From Jeotgalibaca ciconiae (GTDB lineage: Bacteria; Bacillota; Bacilli; Lactobacillales; Aerococcaceae), in NCBI RefSeq assembly GCF_003955755.1, contig NZ_CP034465.1, positions 744,001 to 808,000 on the forward strand: a stretch of 64,000 bases of DNA, given 5' to 3'. Positions 51,935-61,907 of the stretch are shown here, piece after piece (position 1 is the first letter of the stretch; each line of letters opens with the position of its first letter). Both the position numbers and the translations under genes were made by a program. The notes below the pieces were generated by a model, which was not told the origin of the DNA, searched no databases, and worked only from the letters and a program-made list of their open reading frames with translations.

Positions 51935-52759
51935 TTATACTTCTAGGTATCCTTCGTGCGGTTCAACGTTAAATCCTTTTCCTAACGCTGCTAGTTGTTC
52001 ATCTGTAATCGTTTGTAAAATTTCACCTTGTGCACGAACATAAGTGAAAACTTGTGCTGCTTTTTCTGCAGTCTCAATTAAGCCAAATGTTTCGTCAATG
52101 TCTTTTCCAGCACCATATACTCCATGATGCGGCCAAATAACTACTCGTGTTTCTTTCATTTTATTTGATGTCGCTTCTCCAATTTTTGTCGTTCCAGGAA
52201 CAATCCAAGGTATGATTCCAACCCCTTCAGGAAATACTACCAAGCATTCAGTACACATTTGCCATAAAGTTCTCGTAAAATCACGTTCATTCAATGGATG
52301 AGTAAAGGTCATTGCTAGCAAATGAGTTGTGTGGCAATGCATGATCACTCGATTTTCGGGATCCACTTCTAAACGAGCCATATGACTCATCAAATGGGAT
52401 GGCAATTCACTTGTTGGAATTCCTCCTTCTGAATACCCCCATAGTAATTCTACACTATTTCCTTCTTGGGAAATTCGGATAATCCCCAGTGTTCTCTCTG
52501 GATGATTGATTACATTCTTAAAGTATTCTCCTGAACCCGTTACAATAAATATTTTCCCAGCTAATTTTTCTCCATCAAACGGAATCGGAATCACTCTTTT
52601 TACATTCGTTAAATCTAAATAATTTGCTACTTCTTCCTCTTCTAAAAGATAGCTGACATTTCCGCCATTTCGTTCATCCCATCCTAAACGATACATGTTT
52701 GCAGTAACTTCCATCATTTCCTTTACAAATGGAGCTTCTAAAATATTCATTTTTGTCAT
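51935..52759 (-). CDS. rhaD: Rhamnulose-1-phosphate aldolase
   Basis: Splits L-rhamnulose-1-phosphate into dihydroxyacetone phosphate and lactaldehyde. The 274-residue class II aldolase product begins MTKMNILEAPFVKEMMEVTA, has the zinc region IMHCHTTHLLAMTF and WPHHGVYGAGKDID, as in E. coli RhaD. The 37 upstream open codons are discarded because AGAGGTG sits seven bases before the ATG at 52759. Divergent from the DeoR gene; RhaA and RhaB are not in this window. Confidence 0.9.
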   Translation of the reverse strand: MTKMNILEAPFVKEMMEVTANMYRLGWDERNGGNVSYLLEEEEVANYLDLTNVKRVIPIPFDGEKLAGKIFIVTGSGEYFKNVINHPERTLGIIRISQEGNSVELLWGYSEGGIPTSELPSHLMSHMARLEVDPENRVIMHCHTTHLLAMTFTHPLNERDFTRTLWQMCTECLVVFPEGVGIIPWIVPGTTKIGEATSNKMKETRVVIWPHHGVYGAGKDIDETFGLIETAEKAAQVFTYVRAQGEILQTITDEQLAALGKGFNVEPHEGYLEV

Positions 52760-52957
52760 CCCAGTACACCTCTTTATTTTTTTACGGCTAATCTCAACAT
52801 AGCCTTTTTTATTGTAAAACCTAACGCAAATCCTCATAGAAAAAGCAACATTTTTGATTATCCTCTTCATTACATCCTAATTATCCCACATTTCCAAAGC
52901 TTATTCAACAAAATACCAAGGAAATAAAAGAATAATCCAGATAAAAACAAAGGAATA

Positions 52958-52986
52958 TTGCAAAAAAACATATTTTTCTATAAAAT
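52958..52986 (+). promoter_or_regulatory. Promoter of the DeoR regulator
   Basis: TTGCAA (52958-52963), 17 bases, TAAAAT (52981-52986), about 33 bases before the start. The rhaD promoter, on the other strand, is not clear. The 259-base divergent gap holds nothing else recognisable. Confidence 0.55.
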
Positions 52987-53018
52987 AGAAGAAAGATAAA
53001 ATGAAAGAGGTAAAAGCG

Positions 53019-53777
53019 ATGTTAGCTTTCGAGAGACGAGACGCAATTACAAACAAAATAACGCGTGAAAAGAAAATTTTAGTTTCTGAATTATCGATTC
53101 TTTTTGATGTATCCGAAGAAACCATTCGAAGAGATTTAGAAAAGCTAGAAAAGGAAGGTTTATTAACACGTACCCACGGCGGCGCTACCTTGAACTCCCA
53201 AACCAGCCAGGATATTCCATACATTACGCGAAATACTTTAAACAAAGACTTAAAGACTACCATTGCTCAAAAGATACTGAGTATCATTCCAGACAATGCT
53301 ACTTTAATGGTAGATTCTAGTTCAACTGTTTTTGAAGCAATGGATACTCTGAAGCATTTACGCAATAATATAACGATTATTACCAATTCACTTGAAATAC
53401 TCTATACTTTCAAAAATAGTGAGTTTCAACTTATTTCAACTGGCGGCAACATACGCAAACAATCCCAAGCTATGGTGGGTTCTTCTGCAGAATCAATTTT
53501 GAATCGATACAATGTGGATTTTGGGGTGTTTAGCTGTAAGGGCCTTTCCCTAACAAGCGGTGTAATGGATTCTAATGAACCCGAAGCAGAAATTAAAAAA
53601 ATAATGGGCAGCCGTGCCAAAAAGATCATCTTGTTAGTAGATTCCAGCAAATTCGATGTCCCTGCATTCGTAAATGTATTTACATTGGAACAAATCGACT
53701 ATTTGATTACAGATAAAAAACCTTCTCAAGAGTGGATAGCTATTTGCGAAGAAAAAAATATAACCTTAATATACTGA
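53019..53777 (+). CDS. DeoR-family transcriptional regulator
   Basis: A 252-residue regulator: N-terminal DeoR helix-turn-helix ([20 protein letters not shown] and [16 protein letters not shown]) and a sugar-phosphate-sensing domain with the [10 protein letters not shown] and GGNIR motifs. The ATG at 53019 is chosen with GAGGT upstream; the first ATG overlaps that site. It is divergent from rhaD and heads a plus-strand run with rhaM and an AraC gene, so it probably controls rhamnose genes in response to a phosphorylated intermediate. Confidence 0.85.
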   Translation: MLAFERRDAITNKITREKKILVSELSILFDVSEETIRRDLEKLEKEGLLTRTHGGATLNSQTSQDIPYITRNTLNKDLKTTIAQKILSIIPDNATLMVDSSSTVFEAMDTLKHLRNNITIITNSLEILYTFKNSEFQLISTGGNIRKQSQAMVGSSAESILNRYNVDFGVFSCKGLSLTSGVMDSNEPEAEIKKIMGSRAKKIILLVDSSKFDVPAFVNVFTLEQIDYLITDKKPSQEWIAICEEKNITLIY

Positions 53778-53794
53778 ATAAAGGAGTTCTCATT

Positions 53795-54109
53795 ATGAAA
53801 AGAATTGCATCTATTATGTATCTAAAAACTGGTATGGAAGAGGAATATGAAAAACGTCATGACGAATTATGGCCGGAGATGAAAGACACATTGAAGGAGC
53901 ACGGTGCATCGAACTATTCCATTTTTTTAGAACCAGCCTCTGGAAAGCTATTTGCTTATCTTGAAGTGAATGATGAAGATCATTATAACCAAATCAGCGC
54001 AACAGATATCTGCCAGAAATGGTGGGCATACATGGAGCCGCTGATGGAAACAAACGCTGACAACAGCCCAATTTCCACGCCTTTGACGGAAGTTTTTTAT
54101 TTGGAGTAA
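53795..54109 (+). CDS. rhaM: L-rhamnose mutarotase
   Basis: Interconverts alpha and beta L-rhamnose to speed isomerisation. The 104-residue product begins [20 protein letters not shown], has the conserved [17 protein letters not shown] with its catalytic His, and ends with the WWAYMEP motif. AAAGGAG is eight bases upstream. It follows the DeoR gene by 17 bases. Confidence 0.92.
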   Translation: MKRIASIMYLKTGMEEEYEKRHDELWPEMKDTLKEHGASNYSIFLEPASGKLFAYLEVNDEDHYNQISATDICQKWWAYMEPLMETNADNSPISTPLTEVFYLE

Positions 54110-54135
54110 ATACATTGAATAGGTTGAGGTAAGTA

Positions 54136-56355
54136 ATGAAAAGAAAAATAATTTTAATCGCTATTTCTTTTTCTATCCCTGTGGTATTTATATCTTCACT
54201 TATGATTTATTTAGTACAAGGACCTATTAAGAGGGAATTTGTAGCTGAGCACAGTAAAGAATTCTCTCAAAAAGTAGATTCCATTGATTATACTTTACAG
54301 CAATTAGAGACATATATTTCTAATTGGGGGGAGACTTTTAAAGACGACTTTTTTATTGATCTCTCTTCTACTGCTGAAAGTTACCAACTAATTGATGAAA
54401 TTAATAAACGTCTCTTTTTTCTTGAGAATACTTCTCCTTTAATCAAATCAACATTTATTTCAGTGGGCGGAAATGAACCATTCTATATTGATACTGGCGG
54501 AACATGGCCTAATACTGGAGAAGATTCCTTCCCATCTCTTACCGAATTAGAAAGCGAGAGGTCTTTTCAGTGGATCAGAAAAGCAACGAATGAAAAAGTG
54601 AATCTCTTCTTTGCTTTAAATTTAGGTGATTCAGACAATGATTCCCCTATCCATCTACTTGTTAATATTGATTTACAAAATCTATCCAATATGTTGACAG
54701 GAATCACAAAAAATGAAAACGATTACTACGCATACTTAATGAATGGCCTTCCCATTGTTTCTTCGGAATCACTCCCAGAAGAAATATGGCAGAAAATTAA
54801 ACATTCTACTCACTCCATTGAATTATTTTCTCATAATCATATGGAAAAAAGCATGGTTTCCATAACAAAAAATCGTTTTAATCATGAATGGGCTTTTTAT
54901 TCTGTTATTCCAGTAAGCAATTTGATACAGCCCATTCAATTTGTGTCCACGATTCTTCTCTATGGATCGATAATTTTGATTATTGCTACAATCTTTTTTA
55001 ACTATTATCTTTCTAAGAAACAATATGAACCTATTTTCCAGCTGATAGGCGAGATTTTTGGAGAAAACAGTTTAAACCAAACTTCAAAAAATGCGATAGA
55101 ATACTTGAAAAAACAATGGCTCGATTTACAAGAAGAGAAATCTTTTTTAATCGCTCAATCCAATAATCATGCTATAAAGGCTAAAAAGAATTTAATTTCT
55201 CGAACGATCAGAGGTGAATTTAATTATTATTCTGAAAGTGAACTACTTATAAAATTAAAATCAAGTGGTTGGAATACAATTGATCAAGGTTTCCATATGT
55301 ACTCCATTCAAATAACGGAATATATTGAAGCAGGTGAGCGACAACAAGAGCGACATGAAGTTACTGACTTTATTCTCCACAATATAATTACGGATATTGC
55401 TGAACAGTACTTTTCCGACTACACCATTTTAAATAGCATTCATAATTGCTCCTTTTTATTTGTTACTTCGAGTGATTGTAATAAAATAAGTGAAAAAGAG
55501 CTGATTGACGACATTTTTCATCATATTAATAGAGTCGTAAAACGCTACGTTACCATTTGTAAAAGTGCTACTTATGTAAAACTTAAAGCGTTACCAACAC
55601 TATTTGATAATCTATCTTACTATCGTCTGTTCCATGAGATGAAAAAAGAAAATCAAATCTTAGTTCTTCCCGAAAAACAAGAAAGAAAAATAAATATTCG
55701 AACAATTTATCCTTCTCATTATGAAGAACGAATACTTAATAGTTTTAGAAATAAGAATAAAGACGAACTGCAAAAAAACACTTCTGAATTTGTAGTTTCA
55801 GTTCTCAAACATTCGAATATTCAAATTTTTATTTTAGAAGCAGTGAAGCAGTTATACAATACTCTCTCGTTTTTCCTTCTTGAAAATGGAATCTTTCATA
55901 ACGAATACATTTCAAAACATGACCTTTTGTCTTCTATAGAAGACCACTTTGTTTCTACACAAATTGAAAATCAACTGTTCCAGAAATTCTTGGGCGAGGT
56001 ATTTGATATTTATATTTCTAGAACAAATGAAGGACTTCAAACAGAGGTTATGCAACTGCGTGACTATCTACAATTGCATTACAACGACCCTAATTTATCA
56101 CTGGAACAATCTGCCGCAGAATTAAATTTAGATTTGTCTTTATTAAGTCGAGAATTTAAGAAATATGTGGGGTTAAATTATATTGACTTCATTACTGAAT
56201 TAAGAATTGAACAAGCAAAATATCTTTTAATTAATACAGATAACCGAATTCATACGATTGCCGAAGAAATTGGCTATAACAGTAGTTATTTTAATAAACT
56301 TTTCAAGAAAAAAATCGGGATTACACCTGGAAAATTTAGAGAACAAAATAAATAA
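54136..56355 (+). CDS. Membrane-bound AraC-family regulator
   Basis: The 739-residue product has an N-terminal membrane helix (~5-26), an extracellular region, a second membrane helix (~275-297, followed by cytoplasm), and a C-terminal AraC double helix-turn-helix (~635-737) with LSLEQSAAELNLDLSLLSRE and IHTIAEEIGYNSSYFNKLFK. This is the YesN-like sensor-regulator architecture often found beside LplABC importers in Firmicutes. It likely senses an extracellular sugar or pectin fragment and controls the neighbouring minus-strand operon. GAGG precedes the ATG. Confidence 0.8.
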   Translation: MKRKIILIAISFSIPVVFISSLMIYLVQGPIKREFVAEHSKEFSQKVDSIDYTLQQLETYISNWGETFKDDFFIDLSSTAESYQLIDEINKRLFFLENTSPLIKSTFISVGGNEPFYIDTGGTWPNTGEDSFPSLTELESERSFQWIRKATNEKVNLFFALNLGDSDNDSPIHLLVNIDLQNLSNMLTGITKNENDYYAYLMNGLPIVSSESLPEEIWQKIKHSTHSIELFSHNHMEKSMVSITKNRFNHEWAFYSVIPVSNLIQPIQFVSTILLYGSIILIIATIFFNYYLSKKQYEPIFQLIGEIFGENSLNQTSKNAIEYLKKQWLDLQEEKSFLIAQSNNHAIKAKKNLISRTIRGEFNYYSESELLIKLKSSGWNTIDQGFHMYSIQITEYIEAGERQQERHEVTDFILHNIITDIAEQYFSDYTILNSIHNCSFLFVTSSDCNKISEKELIDDIFHHINRVVKRYVTICKSATYVKLKALPTLFDNLSYYRLFHEMKKENQILVLPEKQERKINIRTIYPSHYEERILNSFRNKNKDELQKNTSEFVVSVLKHSNIQIFILEAVKQLYNTLSFFLLENGIFHNEYISKHDLLSSIEDHFVSTQIENQLFQKFLGEVFDIYISRTNEGLQTEVMQLRDYLQLHYNDPNLSLEQSAAELNLDLSLLSREFKKYVGLNYIDFITELRIEQAKYLLINTDNRIHTIAEEIGYNSSYFNKLFKKKIGITPGKFREQNK

Positions 56356-56390
56356 AGCTGCAAAACTTTTTTAAGTTTGCAGCTTTATTT
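56354..56390. terminator. Shared bidirectional terminator at AraC/GH42
   Basis: A 14-bp stem with one bulge (56354-56368 with 56373-56386) lies between and across the stop codons of the two convergent genes. On the minus strand its left arm is the last codons of the GH42 gene. T-rich sequence follows on the plus strand. Confidence 0.7.
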
Positions 56391-58383
56391 CTTCTTTATC
56401 TAACTCAATAATCCGACACTCAAAGGGATTCAATTCATTTGAAGAAAAATTATCTTTGTGATTTGTCCAAATGATTTGATGGGAATTTTTCAAATTATAT
56501 TTTTTTCTATCTGCTTGCATATTTGCCATCCAAATTTGAGTTTTACCATCTACTGTTTTCCGGATATACTTAACAATTCCGACTTCAATTTCTAACTCTA
56601 TCTGTTCATTATGTTTTATAAGATAAGTATCAATTAATCTATTCCATTGTATACTCGAAAATAAATCTTCGGCAACTGCACCCAGGTAGATGACTTTTCC
56701 TTTTTCAATCGATTTTTCAAAACTATAAACCCTATTTTTCGTAATCCCACTTGTTCCAACTCCAAGTATGTTACTGTTTTTAGGAGGCGTTAAAAATGAA
56801 CTTAATCCACTTAGCTTTTCATTTTCTCCAAAAGCTTTTCCATAAATATCAATACCTTTGGCTTCTGTTTGGATAAAATTATTAATTCCGAGCCATTTTC
56901 CTAATTTGCTTAGTCCATTCTCGCTTGGCCAACTATGTTCCTCTGTTCGATCACCTGTCATTGGACCGATAATACATGTTCCACCTTGATTTACAAAATG
57001 AGTGATCTTCTCTAATAAATCTTCCGAAACATGATGTAGATAAGGGACGAAAATACAGTTATATTTTAGAAAATCATTTTGTTCCGGTATTACGTCCACC
57101 GTAATTCCTTTGTTTAGCAAACTTGTATACAGCTTCGTCATTTCACTTCGGTAATCGTAATTTTTACTTGGTTCATTCAAAAAATACCTCTTTGCCCTAT
57201 CAGAATAAATAACAGCAACATCTGGTCTTTCAAAAGTACTTTTTTCTAAAAGTGGCTTGATTTCTGTAAACAGGCTTCCTGCCTTTTTTACATCTCGATA
57301 GCTTATATCAGGTTCCCCAACAGGGGTAACAACTGCTGAATGAGGTTGTTCACATCCATTACGATGCCTTCTAAAATGCCAGTAATTAAACGTCCTGCTT
57401 CCAGCTGCATAATTTAAAAAAACTTCTGTTTGTAGATAATTTTCTGGATGAGGAATGCCATATGAGTTACTGTGCCCACCATGTGAAGTAGAAGTTTCCA
57501 ATAGCATGAAATCTCCGTTTGATTTCATATTTCTCCAAAAATCTAAATTAAGTGTATAAGCTGAATAGTTATCTGAAGATGCGTAAGTATCGAAGCTGGC
57601 AAAGTCTAATTGATCAAAAATCCGATAGTTATCTATATTAAATCCCAAAGCAGAATTATGTGTAATGGGAAATATACAATGCTCCCGAATTGCTTCTACT
57701 TGTTCCCCCACAAATTCTACAAGTTGTTCTTCTGTAAACTTTCTATAAGCATTTTTCAAAGATAAATTGTGAAGAAAAGGAGTGGTCGCAGGAGGGACAA
57801 CCTCTTCAAACGATCGATAGCTTTCGCTCCAAATATTCGTCCCCCATGCGTCATTCAGCCTTTCGATGTCTTTATACTCTCTCTCTAACCACTTTCCCCA
57901 CAACTTTACGCAGCTATCACAAATACATAAATCAGTATGAGCTTTAAATTCATTGTCCAACTGAATACCAATGATATGATCATAGTCTCTTATTACTTCA
58001 GCTATTTTAGAAGCCAATTGATTTGCTTTTTTTCTAAAGAAAGCATTATTCGTACAGACATGTTGTCTGGATCCATGAATCAACGTTTGGTTGAATTCAT
58101 TTTTTACCAATCGATCATCATTTTTATAGGTCATCCAACGAGGTGGTGTAGGCGTCGGTATCCCCACTATTACGTTCATTTCGTATTCTTTTAAGATATT
58201 TAACGAGTCAATCAATATTTGAAAATCATATTTCCCTTCTTCCGGTTCTAAAAGAGACCATATGAACTCTCCAATTCTGGTTACATTCATATTTAATTGC
58301 TTCATATGCTGGACATCTCTTATGAAAACTTCTTTATTCCAATGTTCGGGATAAAGGCAAGCTCCATAGTAGTAATCTTTCAT
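56371..58383 (-). CDS. GH42 beta-galactosidase
   Basis: A cytoplasmic beta-galactosidase of 670 residues without signal peptide. The N-terminal TIM barrel carries the acid/base Glu145 in QLDNEF and the likely nucleophile Glu296 in LLETSTSHGG, and a zinc site with Cys110 and Cys153, Cys155, Cys158 (CICDSC). The trimerisation and C-terminal beta domains follow. In an LplABC/RG locus it would trim galactan side chains of rhamnogalacturonan-I. It closes the importer operon. Confidence 0.88.
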   Translation of the reverse strand: MKDYYYGACLYPEHWNKEVFIRDVQHMKQLNMNVTRIGEFIWSLLEPEEGKYDFQILIDSLNILKEYEMNVIVGIPTPTPPRWMTYKNDDRLVKNEFNQTLIHGSRQHVCTNNAFFRKKANQLASKIAEVIRDYDHIIGIQLDNEFKAHTDLCICDSCVKLWGKWLEREYKDIERLNDAWGTNIWSESYRSFEEVVPPATTPFLHNLSLKNAYRKFTEEQLVEFVGEQVEAIREHCIFPITHNSALGFNIDNYRIFDQLDFASFDTYASSDNYSAYTLNLDFWRNMKSNGDFMLLETSTSHGGHSNSYGIPHPENYLQTEVFLNYAAGSRTFNYWHFRRHRNGCEQPHSAVVTPVGEPDISYRDVKKAGSLFTEIKPLLEKSTFERPDVAVIYSDRAKRYFLNEPSKNYDYRSEMTKLYTSLLNKGITVDVIPEQNDFLKYNCIFVPYLHHVSEDLLEKITHFVNQGGTCIIGPMTGDRTEEHSWPSENGLSKLGKWLGINNFIQTEAKGIDIYGKAFGENEKLSGLSSFLTPPKNSNILGVGTSGITKNRVYSFEKSIEKGKVIYLGAVAEDLFSSIQWNRLIDTYLIKHNEQIELEIEVGIVKYIRKTVDGKTQIWMANMQADRKKYNLKNSHQIIWTNHKDNFSSNELNPFECRIIELDKEEIKLQT

Positions 58384-58412
58384 GATTTTCTTCTCCTTCT
58401 ATTGATCATAAA

Positions 58413-59291
58413 TTATCCTTTTACAGATCCTACAAGCATTCCTTTTGTAAAGTGTTTTTGTAGAAATGGATAAAAAATTAAAATCGGTAATGTTGCAACA
58501 ATAATCACGGCAAATTTGATCCCTTGCTCAGGCGGAACGTAATTCGGATCTAGCATTCCCATTGCATTTGCTGCATTTGAACTCATTGTAATTTGACGTA
58601 ATAATACTTGAATTGGCCATTTCGTGCTGTCATTAATATAAAGAAGCCCACTCATAAAATCATTCCATATTCCTACTGCGTAAAATAAAGAGAATGTTGC
58701 AAGAATTGGTTTTGATAAAGGTAAGAAAATTCTCCAAAAAACACCAATATCCGTACAACCATCCATCTTTGCAGATTCCTCAAGTTCAACTGGAAGTTCT
58801 TGAAAATAATTTTTTATAATCATCATATTGAAGGGGTTTATTGCAGCTGGTAAAATCAATGCCCAATAAGAATCTAACAAACCTAGTCCTTTCACTATTA
58901 AATAAGTTGGAATCATTCCCCCAGAAAATAACATCGCAAAAATTACTAGATTTAATAATAAATTTCTCCCTGGCATCTGTTTTCTAGATAAAGGATATGC
59001 AAACGTTACAGTTAATATTAACTGAACGATTGTTCCTACTAAGGTCACGCAAATTGTGACAATTAAACTCCTTAAAAATGTATTGGTTGAAAATATGTAC
59101 TTATAAGATTCAAAAGAAAATGTTTCTGGCCAAATAAAGAATGGTCGTAAAGAAATTTCTGCTTCTGTAGCGAAAGATGCTGCTAGCACATAGACAAAAG
59201 GGAGCAACATAATAATCCCTAAAAAAGCTACTAAAATATGATTAAAGAAATCGAAAACTTTTCCTGCTGGTGTGTTGAATCGCTTATTCAT
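58413..59291 (-). CDS. lplC: ABC transporter permease (LplC/YtcP family)
   Basis: Second membrane permease of a carbohydrate importer. The 292-residue product has about six membrane helices and the EAA loop VELEESAKMDGCTDIGVFWR followed by LPLSKP near residue 200. The ATG at 59291 has AGGAGGG five bases upstream; eleven extra codons in the open frame are not used. It follows lplB by ten bases. Confidence 0.9.
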   Translation of the reverse strand: MNKRFNTPAGKVFDFFNHILVAFLGIIMLLPFVYVLAASFATEAEISLRPFFIWPETFSFESYKYIFSTNTFLRSLIVTICVTLVGTIVQLILTVTFAYPLSRKQMPGRNLLLNLVIFAMLFSGGMIPTYLIVKGLGLLDSYWALILPAAINPFNMMIIKNYFQELPVELEESAKMDGCTDIGVFWRIFLPLSKPILATFSLFYAVGIWNDFMSGLLYINDSTKWPIQVLLRQITMSSNAANAMGMLDPNYVPPEQGIKFAVIIVATLPILIFYPFLQKHFTKGMLVGSVKG

Positions 59292-59301
59292 TGTATCCCT
59301 C

Positions 59302-60255
59302 CTAGTAAAGACCACTCTGTCCAAAATATTTTGCTAATTTATTTGTACTGAAAACTAAAATAACACCTACGACTGACTTGAATAAGCCTACAGCTGTACT
59401 ATAGCTATACGCCCCTTGAGTAATCCCCAGCATATAGACATATGTATCAAATACATCTGCTACGCTTCTATTAAGAGCGTTTGTCATTAAATAGATTTGA
59501 TCGAATCCAGTATTCAAAATACTCCCTACGCGCATAATCAACATCAAAATAATAGTGCTTCGAATGGCTGGCAATGTAACATGCCACAAACGGGCAAATC
59601 GTCCTGCTCCATCCATAATGGCCGCTTCATACTGTTCTTGATCTACGTTAGCAAGAGCAGCTAGAAATATAATGGTCCCCCACCCTGTTTCTTTCCAAAT
59701 GTTCTGCAAAATAATCATCGGACGAAACCAATTTGGATTGGTCAAAAAGTCGATTTCTTGTCCAGTTATTTGATTAACCAAAGTGACAATTGCTCCTCCA
59801 TCAACCGTGAATAAAATATAAAAGATGCTGACAACAATCGTCCAGGATAAAAAGTGAGGAATATATACTAAGGTCTGGACGAATCTTTTATACAGTGCAT
59901 TTCGAATTTCATTTAACAAAAGCGCTAATATAATCGGCGCTGGAAAAACAATGGCAATGTTTAGAAAAGCTAACATCAGTGTATTACGCATTAATCTAAA
60001 GAAGTCCGGATTGATAAAAAAGTCTTTGAAGTTCTCTATACCTACCCATTTACTTTCTGCAATCCCTAAATGTGGGACATAGTCTTGAAACGCAATTACT
60101 AAACCAAACATCGGACCATACTTAAAAAGTAAAAAATACAATAAACCGGGAATAGCTAGTAAATACAGCCACTTATTTTCTTTTATATTTTTTTGTATCT
60201 TTTTAACTTTGGATACTTTTAATGGTTTATCATTTGTCTCAATGGAATGAATCAT
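59302..60255 (-). CDS. lplB: ABC transporter permease (LplB/YteP family)
   Basis: First permease of the importer. The 317-residue product has six predicted helices and the EAA loop EQYEAAIMDGAGRFARLWHV followed by TLPAI near residue 215. Paired with lplC; no ATPase gene is in the operon, as in MsmX-dependent systems. The ATG has AAGGAGGAG upstream. Confidence 0.9.
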   Translation of the reverse strand: MIHSIETNDKPLKVSKVKKIQKNIKENKWLYLLAIPGLLYFLLFKYGPMFGLVIAFQDYVPHLGIAESKWVGIENFKDFFINPDFFRLMRNTLMLAFLNIAIVFPAPIILALLLNEIRNALYKRFVQTLVYIPHFLSWTIVVSIFYILFTVDGGAIVTLVNQITGQEIDFLTNPNWFRPMIILQNIWKETGWGTIIFLAALANVDQEQYEAAIMDGAGRFARLWHVTLPAIRSTIILMLIMRVGSILNTGFDQIYLMTNALNRSVADVFDTYVYMLGITQGAYSYSTAVGLFKSVVGVILVFSTNKLAKYFGQSGLY

Positions 60256-60291
60256 TTCAACTCCTCCTTATTTACTATTTCTAATCGTTTA

Positions 60292-60330
60292 CAATAAAAC
60301 CCAGATAACAGGAAATTTTAGTTACCTGGG
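60292..60330 (-). terminator. Attenuator between the binding protein and lplB
   Basis: Read leftward, a 10-bp stem with one G-T pair (60300-60309 with 60321-60330, 11-base loop) is followed by four T. Partial termination here would make the binding protein more abundant than the permeases. Confidence 0.65.
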
Positions 60331-60365
60331 CTTAGTTTTTCCCATTTATCATGTATTCCTAGATT

Positions 60366-61907
60366 TTAGTTACCTTGATATAATTCATTTATTTCTGCTT
60401 CAATGTCGTCTCCGCCGCTCTTTACCCATAATTCTATTGCGTCTTTCCATCCTTGCTCATCAATTTGACCAGCAATAAACTGAATTCTTGCATCTGAAAT
60501 AATATTATCTAGCTGAGCGCCTTTTTCTGTGTATGTTTCACTTATATACGGAGCGGCAGGATTAAATACTGCATATTCAGCATCATGTTCCATAAAGCCT
60601 AGACGTCTTTCCCAAGCTTCTAACTCATATCCTTCGGCCGGTTTAGAAGTATAGTAATCATTCCCAGCCACATTCGTTCCAATTTGTGCATAGTTTTTGA
60701 CAGCCATGTTGATTTCTGCTGCTTCTTCTGTTTCTGGTTGAACAATTTCAATATACTCATCATCCAACTTATTAAAGTTCACTCCATCAATACCATTATT
60801 CAAAAGAACTTGAATTTCTTTTTCATTTGTCTTATCAATAAATGATAAAACTTCTTTTAATTCTTCTTCTGTTTTTACGCTTGCTTTTGGAATTGCCAAG
60901 AAGCCTGAATATCCGTCTGTTGGATGTGCAAAAAGTTCTCCATCAGAAGATTTTAGATTACCTATCACTGTAATAAATTGACTGTAATCATCTGGATTAG
61001 TTTCTTTAAAGATACTTGTAATGGAACCTGCACGGGAAAAAGTATCAATAATAATTCCCCCACCAGTCTCACTAACGAAAGGATCATTCCATTTATCTGC
61101 AGCTAATGTTGCAAAATCTTTATTAATATAGCCATTTTCTACCATGTCTCTCAGATAAATTAATGATTCTAAATACTCTTCCGTTTTGAAACTAGGAATT
61201 AACTTCCCGCCTTCTTCTCCCCAAGCATTAGGAGCACCAAACCATGTTGCTAACACATCATAAGGACTGTTAGAATTGATTGAACCTGGCCATTTAGGAA
61301 TAACTAAACCAGTAGTATCATTTTGACCATTTCCGTCCGGATCACTTTCAGTAAATGCTTTTGCTACATCGTATAAATCCTCAGTTGTCTCAGGAACTTC
61401 CAGCCCTAAATTATCTAACCAGTCTTTCCGAATCATTACGGAAGTTCGCATTACGTCACGTCGACGATAAATACCATATACTTCCCCATTAACACTAGAG
61501 TTATTCAAAATATTTTCATCGTACTTTGCAAGATTGGGGTAGTCATCAAGGTAATCAGATAATTCCCAAAATGCCCCCGCGTTTGCCGATTTTACAAAAC
61601 CTCCTGATTTCCCTTGTATAATCATGATTTTAGGTAAATCGTCAGAAGCTAACGTAACATTCATTTTATCCTCATAAGATGTATTAGGAACCCAAGAAAT
61701 ATTAATATCTGTTCCAGTAGCTTCTTCAATCTCCTTCTCTAATCGATTGCCAGGAGCAGGTGGTTCTGTTTCTATATACGGTGCCATAATAGTAATTTCA
61801 TTATTAGATTCTGCAGTATCACTCTCTGCGCTGCTGCTTCCGCATCCACTTACTAACAAAGCTAAAGATGCCATTGATGATATCGCTAAAATTCTCTTCT
61901 TATTCAT
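60366..61907 (-). CDS. lplA: Extracellular solute-binding lipoprotein (LplA type)
   Basis: A 513-residue family 1 solute-binding protein. A lipoprotein signal (residues ~4-22, lipobox LVSGC) is followed by the two-lobe binding fold, with the segments EEATGTDINISWVPNTSYED and GGGIIIDTFSRAGS. Its ligand is inferred to be a rhamnogalacturonan or similar oligosaccharide from context. The ATG overlaps the end of the yetA-like gene by eight bases, so the two are translationally coupled. Confidence 0.88.
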   Translation of the reverse strand: MNKKRILAISSMASLALLVSGCGSSSAESDTAESNNEITIMAPYIETEPPAPGNRLEKEIEEATGTDINISWVPNTSYEDKMNVTLASDDLPKIMIIQGKSGGFVKSANAGAFWELSDYLDDYPNLAKYDENILNNSSVNGEVYGIYRRRDVMRTSVMIRKDWLDNLGLEVPETTEDLYDVAKAFTESDPDGNGQNDTTGLVIPKWPGSINSNSPYDVLATWFGAPNAWGEEGGKLIPSFKTEEYLESLIYLRDMVENGYINKDFATLAADKWNDPFVSETGGGIIIDTFSRAGSITSIFKETNPDDYSQFITVIGNLKSSDGELFAHPTDGYSGFLAIPKASVKTEEELKEVLSFIDKTNEKEIQVLLNNGIDGVNFNKLDDEYIEIVQPETEEAAEINMAVKNYAQIGTNVAGNDYYTSKPAEGYELEAWERRLGFMEHDAEYAVFNPAAPYISETYTEKGAQLDNIISDARIQFIAGQIDEQGWKDAIELWVKSGGDDIEAEINELYQGN

